Below, piece by piece: positions 8,237 through 16,058 of a stretch of DNA of 38,261 nucleotides (positions are counted from its first letter, which is position 1; each line of letters starts with the position of its first letter). The notes beneath the pieces were generated by a model. That model did not search any database. It was not told the DNA's origin and worked only from the letters and a program-made list of their open reading frames with translations. Position numbers and translations under genes: made by a program. The stretch is taken from NCBI GenBank assembly GCA_018818145.1, contig JAHIST010000006.1:1-38261 (forward strand). Direction: 5' to 3'. Source of the stretch: Patescibacteria group bacterium. GTDB taxonomy: Bacteria > Patescibacteriota > Minisyncoccia > Portnoybacterales > GWB1-42-6.

Positions 8237-8626
8237 GTCATTCCCGCGAAAGCGGGAATCCAGTGCGGGATAAACTCCAGCGGGAATCCAGTTTTTGAAT
8301 TTTAGAATGAATCAAAAAAGTTATTACGTTTATATTATAGCCAGCAAACGAAACGGCACTTTGTATATTGGCGTAACTTCCGACTTAAAAAAACGCATCT
8401 GGGAACATAAGAATAATCTCGTAGAAGGATTTACTAAAAAATATAAAGTTCATTTGCTTGTATATTATGAATCGACTAATAATGTACGCAGTGCAATAAC
8501 ACGAGAAAAACAATTAAAGAAATGGAACAGAAAATGGAAAATAGGGCTCATTGAAAAAAATAATCCCCGATGGAAAGATTTATACTGTGATCTTTAATCC
8601 TGGATTCCCGCTTTCGCGGGAATGAC
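8237..8626. mobile_element. GIY-YIG cassette bounded by a perfect 27-bp inverted repeat
   Basis: The left repeat (8237-8263, GTCATTCCCGCGAAAGCGGG plus AATCCAG) and the right repeat (8600-8626) are exact reverse complements over 27 bp. Between them is a single gene for a 96-residue GIY-YIG protein and little else. Extra partial units lie at 8264-8292. The outer repeats are members of the genome-wide palindrome family seen inside rnhB, miaA and the PMT gene. Whether the whole 390-bp unit moves is inference. Confidence 0.6.
8307..8597 (+). CDS. Small GIY-YIG nuclease (YhbQ/UPF0213-like)
   Basis: GIY-YIG domains cut DNA with a single metal-dependent active site. The 96-residue protein is essentially only this domain: YYVYIIAS at 6-13, GTLYIGVT at 18-25, then KKRIWEHK (about 29-36) with the conserved Arg, and a central Glu in the ITREKQLKKW helix. 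The ATG at 8307 is chosen over a TTG at 8295 because homologues begin just before the first strand. The C-terminus KNNPRWKDL is typical of stand-alone members. It lacks a Shine-Dalgarno sequence and lies inside a 27-bp inverted repeat. Target and biological role are unknown. Confidence 0.87.
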   Translation: MNQKSYYVYIIASKRNGTLYIGVTSDLKKRIWEHKNNLVEGFTKKYKVHLLVYYESTNNVRSAITREKQLKKWNRKWKIGLIEKNNPRWKDLYCDL

Positions 8627-8650
8627 AGCCTTAAAAAAATTTCAAAAATA

Positions 8651-8688
8651 AAAAAGCCCAGGGCCTTATTAAATAAGGTTGGGCTTTA
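8651..8688 (-). terminator. Terminator for the 8712-8999 gene
   Basis: AAAGCCCA and TGGGCTTT arms enclose a CCTTATT/AATAAGG hairpin. On the minus strand the stem is followed by TTTTTTATTTTT, so it ends the minus-strand gene; the plus-strand tail is weak. Confidence 0.8.
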
Positions 8689-8711
8689 TGGCAAAACGTA
8701 TTTACGGGCCG

Positions 8712-8999
8712 CTAGGGAATATCCTCTATAATCAGAATCAGATCTTTGGGTTCATCCATTGCGGCCACACACGCTTTGTCTAATATTCTCTGTAACAGAT
8801 GCCGCCTGCCCTCATTGCCTGCATAGGGATCAAAAACAGCATCTTTGAACTGAACTCCCGGAATTCCTGGAATTTCTGATTCCAGAAATTTTCGACCATC
8901 AACAGGGCTTTTTTCTGCCCTTAGCTTCCGTATTTTTGAATCAATCGGTTCCGAGTCAATTGCCTGAAGAAAAACCCTGACCACGACGCTTTTAGCCAT
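8712..8999 (-). CDS. Small protein of unknown function
   Basis: The 95-residue soluble protein has a beta-like start (KSVVVRVFLQAI) and an acidic end (LILIIEDIP). It has no signal peptide, membrane segment, cysteine pair or motif that I recognise. Its ribosome site AGGAGGTG is very strong, 5 nt before the ATG, and it has its own terminator, so it is likely a real monocistronic gene. It stands opposite to thrS, the GIY-YIG gene and the PMT gene. The strong Shine-Dalgarno groups it with other accessory genes of the window. Confidence 0.65.
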   Translation of the reverse strand: MAKSVVVRVFLQAIDSEPIDSKIRKLRAEKSPVDGRKFLESEIPGIPGVQFKDAVFDPYAGNEGRRHLLQRILDKACVAAMDEPKDLILIIEDIP

Positions 9000-9064
9000 A
9001 ATTCACCTCCTGGAATGTACTGGATTCAAGATAGCATACTAAATCAAAATACGCAATAAACCAA

Positions 9065-10525
9065 ATGAAACCGTTTCTCAAAAAATCTTGGCCATTTCTC
9101 GTTTTGGCTATTCTATCTTTTACAATCCATCTCGCCTTTTTGAGTTACCCCAGCCAGGTCGTTTTTGACGAAGTGCATTTTGGCAAGTTTGTGGGCGCGT
9201 ATTTTACCGGCCAGTATTATTTTGACATTCACCCGCCACTGGGAAAATTAATTATTGCCGGCTGGGCGAAATTAAATGGAGTCAATCCCGTCTTTGATTT
9301 TGAAAAAATCGGTGAGCAAATTCCAGCCCAAACACTTTTTGTTTTAAGATTTTTGCCCGCTTTTTTTGGCGGACTTTTTGTTTTGACGGTTTCTTGGCTC
9401 GCTTGGCTGATCAGCCGCTCAAAAAAAGTGGCGCTAATTGCCGGCCTGCTGATTTTGCTGGATAACGCTTTTTTAATCCAGTCGCGTTTTATTCTGGTGG
9501 ATATTTTTATGCTGACTTTTGAAGTGCTGTGTTTTTGTTTTTTCTTTTTGTATCAGCGCCAAAAAAGTTTCGGAGCTAAATGGTTTGGCTATTTAATTTT
9601 AACCGGCGCATTCTTTGGCCTGACAATTTCGGTTAAATGGACCGGGTTGGCGACGATTGGAATCATCGGTGTGGTTTTGCTGGCTAAAATTTTCAGCCGG
9701 AAATTGGCCGATTATCTCAACAGCTCTATTTCTGTCATTCCTGCGAAAGCAGGAATCCAAACCCCTAGACCCCAGATTAAGTCAGGGACGACAAAATGGA
9801 TACAAATTAAAGAAGCATTAACCGGCTTAATAATTTTAATAACCATCGGGCTCGCCATCTACGCCATCCCCTTCTATATCCACCTTAAACTCCTCCCCGA
9901 CTCCGGCCCCGGCGATCCTTTTATGTCACAGGCCTTCCAAAGAGAATTAAAAGGCGGAGGCAACGAGCTGACATTTTTGCAAAAATTCACCGAGCTTAAC
10001 CAAAAAATGTTTTTTTATAACTCTACTCTTAAAAGCAACCATCCTTATTCCAGCCGCTGGTATACTTGGCCGCTTGATTATAAACTGATTTACTACTGGA
10101 ATCAGAATCAACAGGACAACCAAGACGTTTGGGCCGGAAAAATTTATTTTATGGGAAATCCTGTTCTTTGGTGGCTGGCCGGAGGGCTGATAGCGGTTAC
10201 GCTAATACAGCTAACAACCAAAAAAGGCCGCCAGAAAAAACCTATTGTTTATATTTTAGTTCTGGCTTACTTTGCCAATCTTCTGCCTTTTATTTTTGTC
10301 AGCCGCGTGGCATTTCTGTATCATTATCTGGCTTCTGCGCTTTTTGCCATTTTGCTTTTCAGCTTCCTGCTGTCGGATTTTTGGCCCCAAAAAAAACTTT
10401 TTGCCGGAATTTTGTTTTTTATATTTATCAGCTTCATTTTGTTTCTTCCGCTTTCCTACGGCATTCAAGTCCCCGCGTCTTTTGACAGACTTGAATCAAA
10501 ATTAATCAATCCTCTGGTGCGCTAA
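9065..10525 (+). CDS. PMT-family protein O-mannosyltransferase-like membrane protein
   Basis: GT39-type enzymes transfer mannose from a lipid phosphate carrier to Ser/Thr on exported proteins. The 486-residue protein begins with a transmembrane helix, then the first loop FDEVHFGKF..YYFDIHPPLGKLI, which is the PMT catalytic signature (Asp-Glu pair and the HPPLGK block). Several further membrane helices follow (for example 110-135, 185-210, 270-290) and a last group at 400-470. The VIPAKAGIQ peptide near residue 225-243 is an in-frame palindromic repeat (9734-9792) sitting in a loop between helices. No Shine-Dalgarno precedes the ATG. Donor and acceptor are unknown. Confidence 0.85.
   Translation: MKPFLKKSWPFLVLAILSFTIHLAFLSYPSQVVFDEVHFGKFVGAYFTGQYYFDIHPPLGKLIIAGWAKLNGVNPVFDFEKIGEQIPAQTLFVLRFLPAFFGGLFVLTVSWLAWLISRSKKVALIAGLLILLDNAFLIQSRFILVDIFMLTFEVLCFCFFFLYQRQKSFGAKWFGYLILTGAFFGLTISVKWTGLATIGIIGVVLLAKIFSRKLADYLNSSISVIPAKAGIQTPRPQIKSGTTKWIQIKEALTGLIILITIGLAIYAIPFYIHLKLLPDSGPGDPFMSQAFQRELKGGGNELTFLQKFTELNQKMFFYNSTLKSNHPYSSRWYTWPLDYKLIYYWNQNQQDNQDVWAGKIYFMGNPVLWWLAGGLIAVTLIQLTTKKGRQKKPIVYILVLAYFANLLPFIFVSRVAFLYHYLASALFAILLFSFLLSDFWPQKKLFAGILFFIFISFILFLPLSYGIQVPASFDRLESKLINPLVR
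9734..9792. repeat. GTCATTCCTGC palindromic repeat inside the PMT gene
   Basis: The copy starts GTCATTCCTGCGAAAGCAGG and ends GTCAGGGACGAC. Compensating changes in both hairpin arms (CCTGC with GCAGG) keep the stem intact compared with the CCCGC copies. It is translated in frame as VIPAKAGIQ and following residues. Confidence 0.9.
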
Positions 10526-10556
10526 GGCATTGGGGATAACTGAATTTTCTATTTTG

Positions 10557-10565
10557 TGGTATAAT
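10557..10565 (+). promoter_or_regulatory. Extended -10 promoter
   Basis: TGGTATAAT is a perfect extended -10 box about 75 nt before the ATG at 10641. An AAGGAGGG sequence at 10583-10590 lies too far from that ATG to serve it. A second TATAAT at 10633-10638 directly abuts the ATG. Confidence 0.45.
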
Positions 10566-10640
10566 GTATTTAATTAAATTCTAAGGAGGGCCGGACTGGC
10601 TAACTATTTATTTAGTCTGCGCCGCGACTTCGTATAATAT

Positions 10641-11093
10641 ATGAAAAAAATAAATACGCAAAGAATTCTGCTAACTACTTTAGTAGCCGTAGCTTTTTTT
10701 GGTTTTCTTTTGTGGTCAATCCAACAATCTCTATCCGAAGAAGAATCGCTTTACATAGGTCCAACTATTTCCTATGTTAATCCTTTGGCCAACAGCTCAA
10801 TTACTATTATTGCTCCCACTCTTAACGACCGGATTAAAAGCCCGCTGGCCCTTTCCGGCCGGGCTGATTTGGCGGGGAATAAATTAAAAACAAGAATAAA
10901 AGACGTCAAGGGTCTTATTCTGGCAGAAAGCTTCATTCAAACAAAAGACGCTAAAAAAATGTCTGATTTCTCTCTCGTCTTAAAATATAAAAAACCTTCT
11001 GCTGGCACCGGAATAGTTGAAGTATTTTTAATATCGGCAAAAGACGGAAAAGAAATCAAAAAAATATCTGTTCCCGTAAACTTCACAGACTAA
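10641..11093 (+). CDS. Membrane-anchored protein with a Gmad2-like Ig fold
   Basis: The 150-residue protein has an N-terminal membrane anchor (about 9-27) and an extracytoplasmic domain. The blocks IKSPLALSGRADL, a central KDVKGLILAE, and the terminal GTGIVEVFLISAKDGKEIKK match the pattern of the Gmad2 immunoglobulin-like domain known from spore germination and surface proteins of Gram-positive bacteria. Here it is probably a surface adhesion or envelope protein. It stands alone between the PMT gene and miaB and ends at a clear terminator. Confidence 0.7.
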   Translation: MKKINTQRILLTTLVAVAFFGFLLWSIQQSLSEEESLYIGPTISYVNPLANSSITIIAPTLNDRIKSPLALSGRADLAGNKLKTRIKDVKGLILAESFIQTKDAKKMSDFSLVLKYKKPSAGTGIVEVFLISAKDGKEIKKISVPVNFTD

Positions 11094-11116
11094 TCTCATT
11101 ATTTTTCTTATTATTG

Positions 11117-11144
11117 AAAAGACTCTTGAAACGGGGTCTTTTTT
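11117..11144 (+). terminator. Terminator after the Gmad2-like gene
   Basis: AAAAGAC and GTCTTTT arms close an 11-nt loop (with TC/GG inside), followed by TTTTTTG. Confidence 0.75.
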
Positions 11145-11156
11145 GTATTAAAGTAA

Positions 11157-12488
11157 ATGGCAAGCATGAAATACTTTATTATTACTTACGGCTGTCAAAT
11201 GAACGTTGCTGACAGCGAAAAAATTGCATCGGCCCTAGAAAAGACCGGCCAGCAACCCGCCAATAACGTCAAAGAGGCTGATTTATTAGTGATCAATGCT
11301 TGCTCTGTGCGCCAGGCGGCAATTGATCGGGTCTATGGCCAAATAAATAATTTCCCCGACAAAAAAATCATCGTTGCCGGTTGTTTGCTTGATTTTGACA
11401 AAAAAAGGCTCGCTCAAAACAAAAATATTTCTTTTTGGAACCCGGATGAATATTTTAAACTGCCGCCCGCCCGCCTCGCAAGCGAGAGCGTTGCGGGCGG
11501 GCCGCCTCGGACGAACAAAAACACGGCTAATATCCCGATTATGACCGGCTGCAATAATTTTTGCTCTTACTGCGTTGTCCCCTACACTCGCGGCCGGGAA
11601 AAATCCCGACCGGCATCAAGAATTATTAAAGAAGTAAAATCACTGATTAAAAAAGGTTATAAAGAAGTTATTCTGCTGGGACAAAACGTCAATTCTTATA
11701 AAGACAAAAAAAATAATTTTCTTCAGTTATTACAAAAAATTAATAATTTACCCGGCGATTTTTGGCTGAGTTTTCTTACTTCTCATCCAAAAGATATGTC
11801 TGATAAACTAATCGAGACTATGGCGCGCTGTGAAAAAATAGCGCCCTATATTCATTTACCGGTTCAAAGCGGCGACAACGAAATATTGAAAAAGATGAAT
11901 AGACATTATACCGTGACACATTACAAAAATCTGATTAAAAAACTGCGTGCTGCTTTTAAAAAACACCGGGTAAATTTTCCGCCGCTGGCTATTTCTACCG
12001 ACATTATTGTCGGCTTCCCCGGCGAAACTAAAAAACAATTTCAACATACCGCCAATCTCGCCAGAGAAATTAAATTTGATATGATTTATTTTGCTCAATA
12101 CTCACCGCGCCCCGGCACCGCGGCCGCCCGACTGCCAGACGACGTACCGCAGCAAGAAAAAAAGCGGCGCACCCGGATTTTAAATAATATCTTAAAAAAA
12201 ACGGCCTTGCAAAATAATAAAAAATATATCGGCAAGACTGTTGATGTGCTGATAAATAAAATTAAAAAAGACTGCGCCATCGGCAAAACCGCTACTTTAA
12301 AAACAGTAAAAATTGACGCAAATCCCCATTCCGAACTTACTTATCTGCCAAAACTTCAGAAACGGACAGTTTCGGACTCTCTTGCTTCCGTTAAAATTAT
12401 CGGCGCTACGGCTTGGGGATTAAGGGGAAAACTAAAAGCCGACACTGATAAAATCAGTAATCGGCTCTATAAAAAGTCAAACATATAA
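11157..12488 (+). CDS. miaB: tRNA-2-methylthio-N6-dimethylallyladenosine synthase
   Basis: Radical-SAM methylthiotransferase that modifies A37 of tRNAs already prenylated by MiaA, encoded nearby. Domain order: N-terminal UPF0004 domain with cluster cysteines C13 (YGCQMN), C49 (NACSVR) and C76 (AGCLL), the radical SAM motif C132-x3-C136-x2-C139 (GCNNFCSYC), then a TRAM domain (about 375-443). About 17 residues (103-119, LPPARLASESVAGGPP) between the two first domains come from a GC-rich palindrome. ATGs at 11157 and 11166 are both possible starts. Its 3' end overlaps the convergent membrane-protein gene by 22 bp. Confidence 0.94.
   Translation: MASMKYFIITYGCQMNVADSEKIASALEKTGQQPANNVKEADLLVINACSVRQAAIDRVYGQINNFPDKKIIVAGCLLDFDKKRLAQNKNISFWNPDEYFKLPPARLASESVAGGPPRTNKNTANIPIMTGCNNFCSYCVVPYTRGREKSRPASRIIKEVKSLIKKGYKEVILLGQNVNSYKDKKNNFLQLLQKINNLPGDFWLSFLTSHPKDMSDKLIETMARCEKIAPYIHLPVQSGDNEILKKMNRHYTVTHYKNLIKKLRAAFKKHRVNFPPLAISTDIIVGFPGETKKQFQHTANLAREIKFDMIYFAQYSPRPGTAAARLPDDVPQQEKKRRTRILNNILKKTALQNNKKYIGKTVDVLINKIKKDCAIGKTATLKTVKIDANPHSELTYLPKLQKRTVSDSLASVKIIGATAWGLRGKLKADTDKISNRLYKKSNI
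11466..11501. repeat. CCCGCCCGC palindrome inside miaB
   Basis: CCCGCCCGC (11466-11474) and GCGGGCGGG (11493-11501) enclose CTCGCAAGCGAG, which is itself a hairpin. The GC-rich block stands out from the AT-rich surroundings and is read in frame in the linker between two MiaB domains. Confidence 0.75.
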
Positions 12489-12925
12489 CAAAACCAAAAC
12501 GTAATTCTTAGGGCATTGAAAAAAAGAACAACGAGAAGAGTATATTTCAAGCCAAAGGCTTGACCGCTGACCAATCCTGCTTCCTTTAACGAAGGAGCGA
12601 AAGGGATCGAAACAAGAAAAATCAAGCCGATATAGCCAAATTTTTTAACTATGCCGGAGGTGGCTGTGCGAAACTTTTCAAAAGATTTATCAAGCTCTTT
12701 TCTAAAGATCCGCGAAAGAAAGGGTAATAAAATCTTTGAAACAAAAGGGAATAGACCTTTTCCATTCCCTAAATAAAGCAGTATTACTCCAAAAGAGCTA
12801 ACTGCTACAGCCAATAAGATAACCTGGAAATCCGGATATCCTGCTTCCTTAAAAGTAGAAAAAGAACTATCGGTGTTTAAAAAAGCGTGTATCAGACCAT
12901 ACAACAACCATTCTGTTTTTTCCAA
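12467..12925 (-). CDS. Membrane protein, small multidrug-export (COG2426)-like
   Basis: Read from a TTG at 12925 the protein has 152 residues; this start is chosen because AAAGGAGG lies 7 nt before it, whereas a longer reading from 13000 would overlap the promoter of miaA. It has about four hydrophobic segments (about 35-55, 68-85, 102-118, 128-148) and a GLVSGQAFGL turn near residue 120 followed by helices, resembling putative small multidrug export proteins. The name is a family resemblance, not a known activity. Its 3' end overlaps miaB by 22 bp in convergent orientation. Confidence 0.62.
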   Translation of the reverse strand: MEKTEWLLYGLIHAFLNTDSSFSTFKEAGYPDFQVILLAVAVSSFGVILLYLGNGKGLFPFVSKILLPFLSRIFRKELDKSFEKFRTATSGIVKKFGYIGLIFLVSIPFAPSLKEAGLVSGQAFGLKYTLLVVLFFNALRITFWFCYMFDFL

Positions 12926-13004
12926 TTGATATCCTCCTTTTTTTATCTTAATAAAAATTGCCAAAGAACTGGCTACTATATATTTTATCTCTTTATACAA
13001 TAAA

Positions 13005-14045
13005 ATGCAAAAAAAATATCCCCAGAGACTTCATCCTGATCGACGGAAAAAAATTATCGTCGTCCTCGGCCCAACCGCATCCGGCAAAACGGACTTGGCG
13101 GTTGGCTTGGCGCGCCAATTTAACGGCGAGATTATTTCGGCTGATTCGCGCCAGGCTTATCGCGGGATGAATATTGGAACAGGTAAAATTACAAAAAAAG
13201 AAATGGCAGGCATTCCCCACTATCTTTTGGATATTGCCTCGCCAAAACGTCGATTCACCGTCGCACAATACCAAAAATTAGCGCAATCAGCTATTAAAAA
13301 AATTCTAGCCAAAGGCAAAATTCCAATTATCTGCGGCGGGACGGGTTTTTACATTCAAGCAATCACGGAAAATTTACAAATTCCCGAAGTCAAGCCAGAT
13401 TTGAAACTGCGCGCGAAATTAGAAAAAATAGCCACAAAAGAACTCTACAAAAAACTACAAAAGTTAGATCCAAAACGTGCCAAAGAAATAGACCCATTTA
13501 ATCGACGCCGATTGATTCGGGCACTTGAAATAGTTTTAAAAACCGGCAAGCCAGTGCCCGCACTTGTCATTCCCGCCCGCTTCGCCGTAGCTTTAGCGAG
13601 GCGAGCGAAAGCGGGAATCCAGAATTCAGAACCTAGATTCCGGGTCCCACCGCCGCTAAAGCTTTGGCGGGCAGGCAAGCCCGGAATGACAAAAGAATAT
13701 AATATTTTATTTTTGGGCGTTAAAAAATCGCCTGCAGAACTAAAAAAACTTATTCACAAACGCCTACTCAAGCGTCTTAAACAAAGAATGATAAAAGAGG
13801 TGCAAAACTTACGGGCATCCGGTCTCTCGTGGAAACGGCTGGACAGCTTCGGCCTTGAATACCGCTGGGTTGCTCGGTTTTTACAAAAAAGAGTCGGCTA
13901 CGAAGAAATGATATCGCAGCTGCAAAAAGATATTGAACATTTTGCCAAGCGGCAGATGACTTGGTTTAAAAGAGATAAACGAATCTTTTGGATAAATAAT
14001 AAGCGGCGAGCTTATGTTCTGGCAAAAAATTTTCTGCAACATTAA
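13005..14045 (+). CDS. miaA: tRNA dimethylallyltransferase
   Basis: Adds the prenyl group to A37 of tRNAs reading UNN codons; MiaB then thiomethylates it. The P-loop GPTASGKT is at 22-29, ISADSRQ (44-50) and the GMNIGTGK block follow, then PHYLLDI and GGTGFYIQAI. The protein has 346 residues, about 35-40 more than usual, which is accounted for by residues 188-229, encoded by a 125-nt nested palindromic repeat (13566-13690). Family sequence resumes directly after it (YNILFLGVKKSP). The frame is open throughout, so the gene appears functional. No Shine-Dalgarno. Confidence 0.95.
   Translation: MQKKYPQRLHPDRRKKIIVVLGPTASGKTDLAVGLARQFNGEIISADSRQAYRGMNIGTGKITKKEMAGIPHYLLDIASPKRRFTVAQYQKLAQSAIKKILAKGKIPIICGGTGFYIQAITENLQIPEVKPDLKLRAKLEKIATKELYKKLQKLDPKRAKEIDPFNRRRLIRALEIVLKTGKPVPALVIPARFAVALARRAKAGIQNSEPRFRVPPPLKLWRAGKPGMTKEYNILFLGVKKSPAELKKLIHKRLLKRLKQRMIKEVQNLRASGLSWKRLDSFGLEYRWVARFLQKRVGYEEMISQLQKDIEHFAKRQMTWFKRDKRIFWINNKRRAYVLAKNFLQH
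13566..13690. repeat. Nested palindromic repeats inside miaA
   Basis: The outer unit is the GTCATTCCCGC family (GTCATTCCCGC at 13566, CCGGAATGAC at 13681-13690). The first hairpin loop of this unit is itself interrupted by a TTCGCCGTAGCTTTAGCGAG palindrome. The second part holds another CGCCGCTAAAGCTTTGGCGG copy. So at least two repeat families are stacked at one site, all open in the miaA frame. Confidence 0.88.
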
Positions 14046-14068
14046 AAGCGCCCAAAAGGCGCTTTTAA
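14043..14068. terminator. Bidirectional terminator between miaA and gatB
   Basis: AAAAGCGCC and GGCGCTTTT arms with a CAAAA loop lie between the convergent ends of miaA and gatB and carry short A/T runs on both sides. Confidence 0.8.
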
Positions 14069-14085
14069 AACGGGCTGAATAACAG

Positions 14086-15696
14086 CTATTTTAATAACTC
14101 CGTTAAAATATCCCGGGCAAGATTGGGATTTGCCCTTCCCCTGCTTTCTTTCATCACCTGCCCGACCAAAAACTGCAAGGCGTTAGTATGGCCTTTTTTA
14201 TAATCAACAACGGTTTTTTGGTTATTCTCTATAACTTTCTGCGCGATTGAACGCAGAGCTCCTTCGTCGCTCACCTGCCCTAAATCTTTTTCTTCAATGA
14301 TATGCGTTGGGTCGGCGCCGGTTTTAAACATTTCCGCCAAAACAGCTTGCGCGCCGGAAGAAGAAACTTTTCCCTGATGAATTAAAATGATAAATTCCGC
14401 AAAATTCTCCGCCGTGATTTTGTCTTTTATTTGATAATTAGTCAGCTGCAAAATTGCCGCGATACGCGGAATTTCGGTTATTAAATAATTTACCGCTAAT
14501 TTACAAAGTTTAACAATTTCTTCTTTAACTAGGCCGGCCACATTCTCTGTTTTATTAAACTCCGAACAAACATTCTCAAAATAATCTGTAATATTTTTGC
14601 TCTGAATCAAAACCTCAATGTCGGATTGCGACAGGACATATTCTTCAGCCAACCGAACCTTTTTGGCTCTGGGCAACTCCGGCATCCCGGCTAAAAGTTT
14701 ATCGGCCAACTTATCAAGGCCGACCAGCGGCGGCAAATCCGGTTCTGGAAAATAACGATAATCGTGCGCCTCTTCTTTGGTGCGCTGACTGACTGTCTTG
14801 CCGGCCGCGTCGTCCCAACCGCGCGTCTCCTGAATAATTTTACCGCCCGCCTCAAGCTCTTCGGCTTGGCGTTTTATTTCATAATTAATTGATTTTTCTA
14901 CCGCCCGAAAAGAATTTAGATTTTTTATTTCAACTTTTGTCCCCAAAACCGCTGATTCTCGCTGATCTTCTGCCTGATTATCGCGGATCCCCTCTTTATA
15001 TATTGATCCGCGTCTATCTGCGGTATTTATATCCGCGCCTATCTGCGGTATTTCGCGAAGCGAAATATTAACTTCGCAACGCATCTGGCCCTTTTCCATA
15101 TCAGCGTCAGAAACGCCCAAATATCGTAAAATCAATTGTAGTTCCTGGCAAAATTTCCTGGCCTGACTTCCTGATTTAATATCCGGTTCAGTCACCAATT
15201 CCATCAGCGGAACGCCTGCCCGATTTAAATCAACCAGAGAATAGTCCGCGCCTTTTGGATTGACCCCGTTAGAAAAATCCGATTTTCTAACGGGATGGAC
15301 GAGCTTGCCCGTATCTTCTTCCAGATGCACGCGCGTAATTTGGATGCGACCGGTGCTCTCCCCGTCTATTATGTCTAAATGCCCGCCCAGAACCAGCGGC
15401 TTGTCATATTGGCTAATCTGATACCCTTTTGGCAAGTCGGGATAAAAATAGTTTTTTCGGTCAAATTTGGAAAATTCGGCAATTTTAGCGTTGAGCGCCA
15501 AGCCGGTTTTTAAAACCATATGCACCGCCTCTTCATTTATAACGGGCAAAACCCCCGGCTGGCCCGTGCAGACCGGGCAAATATTAACGTTAGGCTCTTT
15601 TTCCAAACCAAGGCCATTAGGCGTATCGCAAAACATCTTGCTTTTGGTTTTCAGCTCAACGTGAATTTCCAGACCGATTGTCGGTTCATATTTCAT
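14086..15696 (-). CDS. gatB: Asp-tRNA(Asn)/Glu-tRNA(Gln) amidotransferase subunit B
   Basis: GatB phosphorylates the misacylated tRNA end and works with GatA and GatC (encoded at 31.1-33.0 kb) to form Gln-tRNA or Asn-tRNA. The N-terminal signature GLEIHVELKTKSKMFC and NICPVCTGQPGVLPVIN is intact, as is LVDLNRAGVPLMELVTEPD. The C-terminal YqeY-like tail ends at DILTELLK. Length is 536 against the usual ~475. The excess is two in-frame insertions: about residues 135-147 (a CCCGTTAGAAAA palindrome) and about 214-252 (ATCCGCG/ATCTGCGG word repeats) between EVNISLRE and TKVEIKNLNSFR. No Shine-Dalgarno. Confidence 0.95.
   Translation of the reverse strand: MKYEPTIGLEIHVELKTKSKMFCDTPNGLGLEKEPNVNICPVCTGQPGVLPVINEEAVHMVLKTGLALNAKIAEFSKFDRKNYFYPDLPKGYQISQYDKPLVLGGHLDIIDGESTGRIQITRVHLEEDTGKLVHPVRKSDFSNGVNPKGADYSLVDLNRAGVPLMELVTEPDIKSGSQARKFCQELQLILRYLGVSDADMEKGQMRCEVNISLREIPQIGADINTADRRGSIYKEGIRDNQAEDQRESAVLGTKVEIKNLNSFRAVEKSINYEIKRQAEELEAGGKIIQETRGWDDAAGKTVSQRTKEEAHDYRYFPEPDLPPLVGLDKLADKLLAGMPELPRAKKVRLAEEYVLSQSDIEVLIQSKNITDYFENVCSEFNKTENVAGLVKEEIVKLCKLAVNYLITEIPRIAAILQLTNYQIKDKITAENFAEFIILIHQGKVSSSGAQAVLAEMFKTGADPTHIIEEKDLGQVSDEGALRSIAQKVIENNQKTVVDYKKGHTNALQFLVGQVMKESRGRANPNLARDILTELLK
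14950..15066. repeat. ATCCGCG..ATCTGCGG repeats inside gatB
   Basis: Two 23-bp direct repeats (15006-15028 and 15031-15053, one mismatch) contain ATCCGCG and ATCTGCGG, with a further degenerate hairpin (GCGGATC..GATCCGC) beside them at 14992-15012. The block is translated in frame as about 39 extra GatB residues. Confidence 0.8.
15264..15294. repeat. CCCGTTAGA palindrome inside gatB
   Basis: CCCGTTAGAAAA (15265-15276) and TTTTCTAACGGG (15283-15294) form a perfect 12-bp hairpin with a 6-nt loop. On the gatB strand it is translated as PVRKSDFSNGV. It is related to the hairpins in the T-box leader and in the pseudopilin gene at 37157. Confidence 0.88.
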
Positions 15697-15776
15697 GCTA
15701 GCAATAATAGTATTAATAACCCTGCGTAATTCTATAATAACACATAAATATTTACAATTGTAGTTTAATTTTTCTA

Positions 15777-15936
15777 TTCCGCGCTTGCCAAAAATTTTGT
15801 TAGAAATTAGAGCTAAGCCGAAGGATAAAAATTGCGTGTTGTGGTGGGGCCCCAGCCTCTGGGCTGGGGCGTTGTGGATAGTAATTTTTATCGTGAGGCG
15901 AGGCCTAATTTATCAAAATTTTATGGCTGCGCGGAA
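15777..15936. repeat. Long inverted-repeat element A (downstream of folD)
   Basis: The two outer ~55-nt arms, TTCCGCGC..AAAAATTTTG..ATAAAAATT and its imperfect complement, close around a GGGGCCCCAGCC/GGGCTGGGGC hairpin. The same architecture and the shared core AATTGCGTGTTGTGG recur in element B at 16951. No gene is seen here. Confidence 0.75.
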
Positions 15937-15951
15937 ACTCTTTTGCTACTT

Positions 15952-15977
15952 TTCTGGTTACAGAAAAGTAGAAGAAA
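15952..15977. repeat. Perfect 11-bp hairpin downstream of folD
   Basis: CTACTTTTCTG and CAGAAAAGTAG enclose GTTA. Another small hairpin, CCGGTAAAAACCGG, lies at about 15991-16004. They may help end the folD transcript, but neither has a clean T-run. Confidence 0.55.
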
Positions 15978-16058
15978 AATTTAATAAGACCGGTAAAAAC
16001 CGGCCTTTGCGGTCCTCCGCCCGAAGGCAGAGAGCGCCAACAATATTATAGCAATGCT

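Noticed and set aside
10633..10638. TATAAT as the -10 box of the gene at 10641.
   Set aside because: It ends 2 nt before the ATG, so transcription would start inside the gene; the extended -10 at 10557 is a better candidate.
14086..15696. Frameshift or mis-assembly in gatB because of its 536-residue length.
   Set aside because: The frame is continuous and the extra length is explained by two repeat insertions in linkers.
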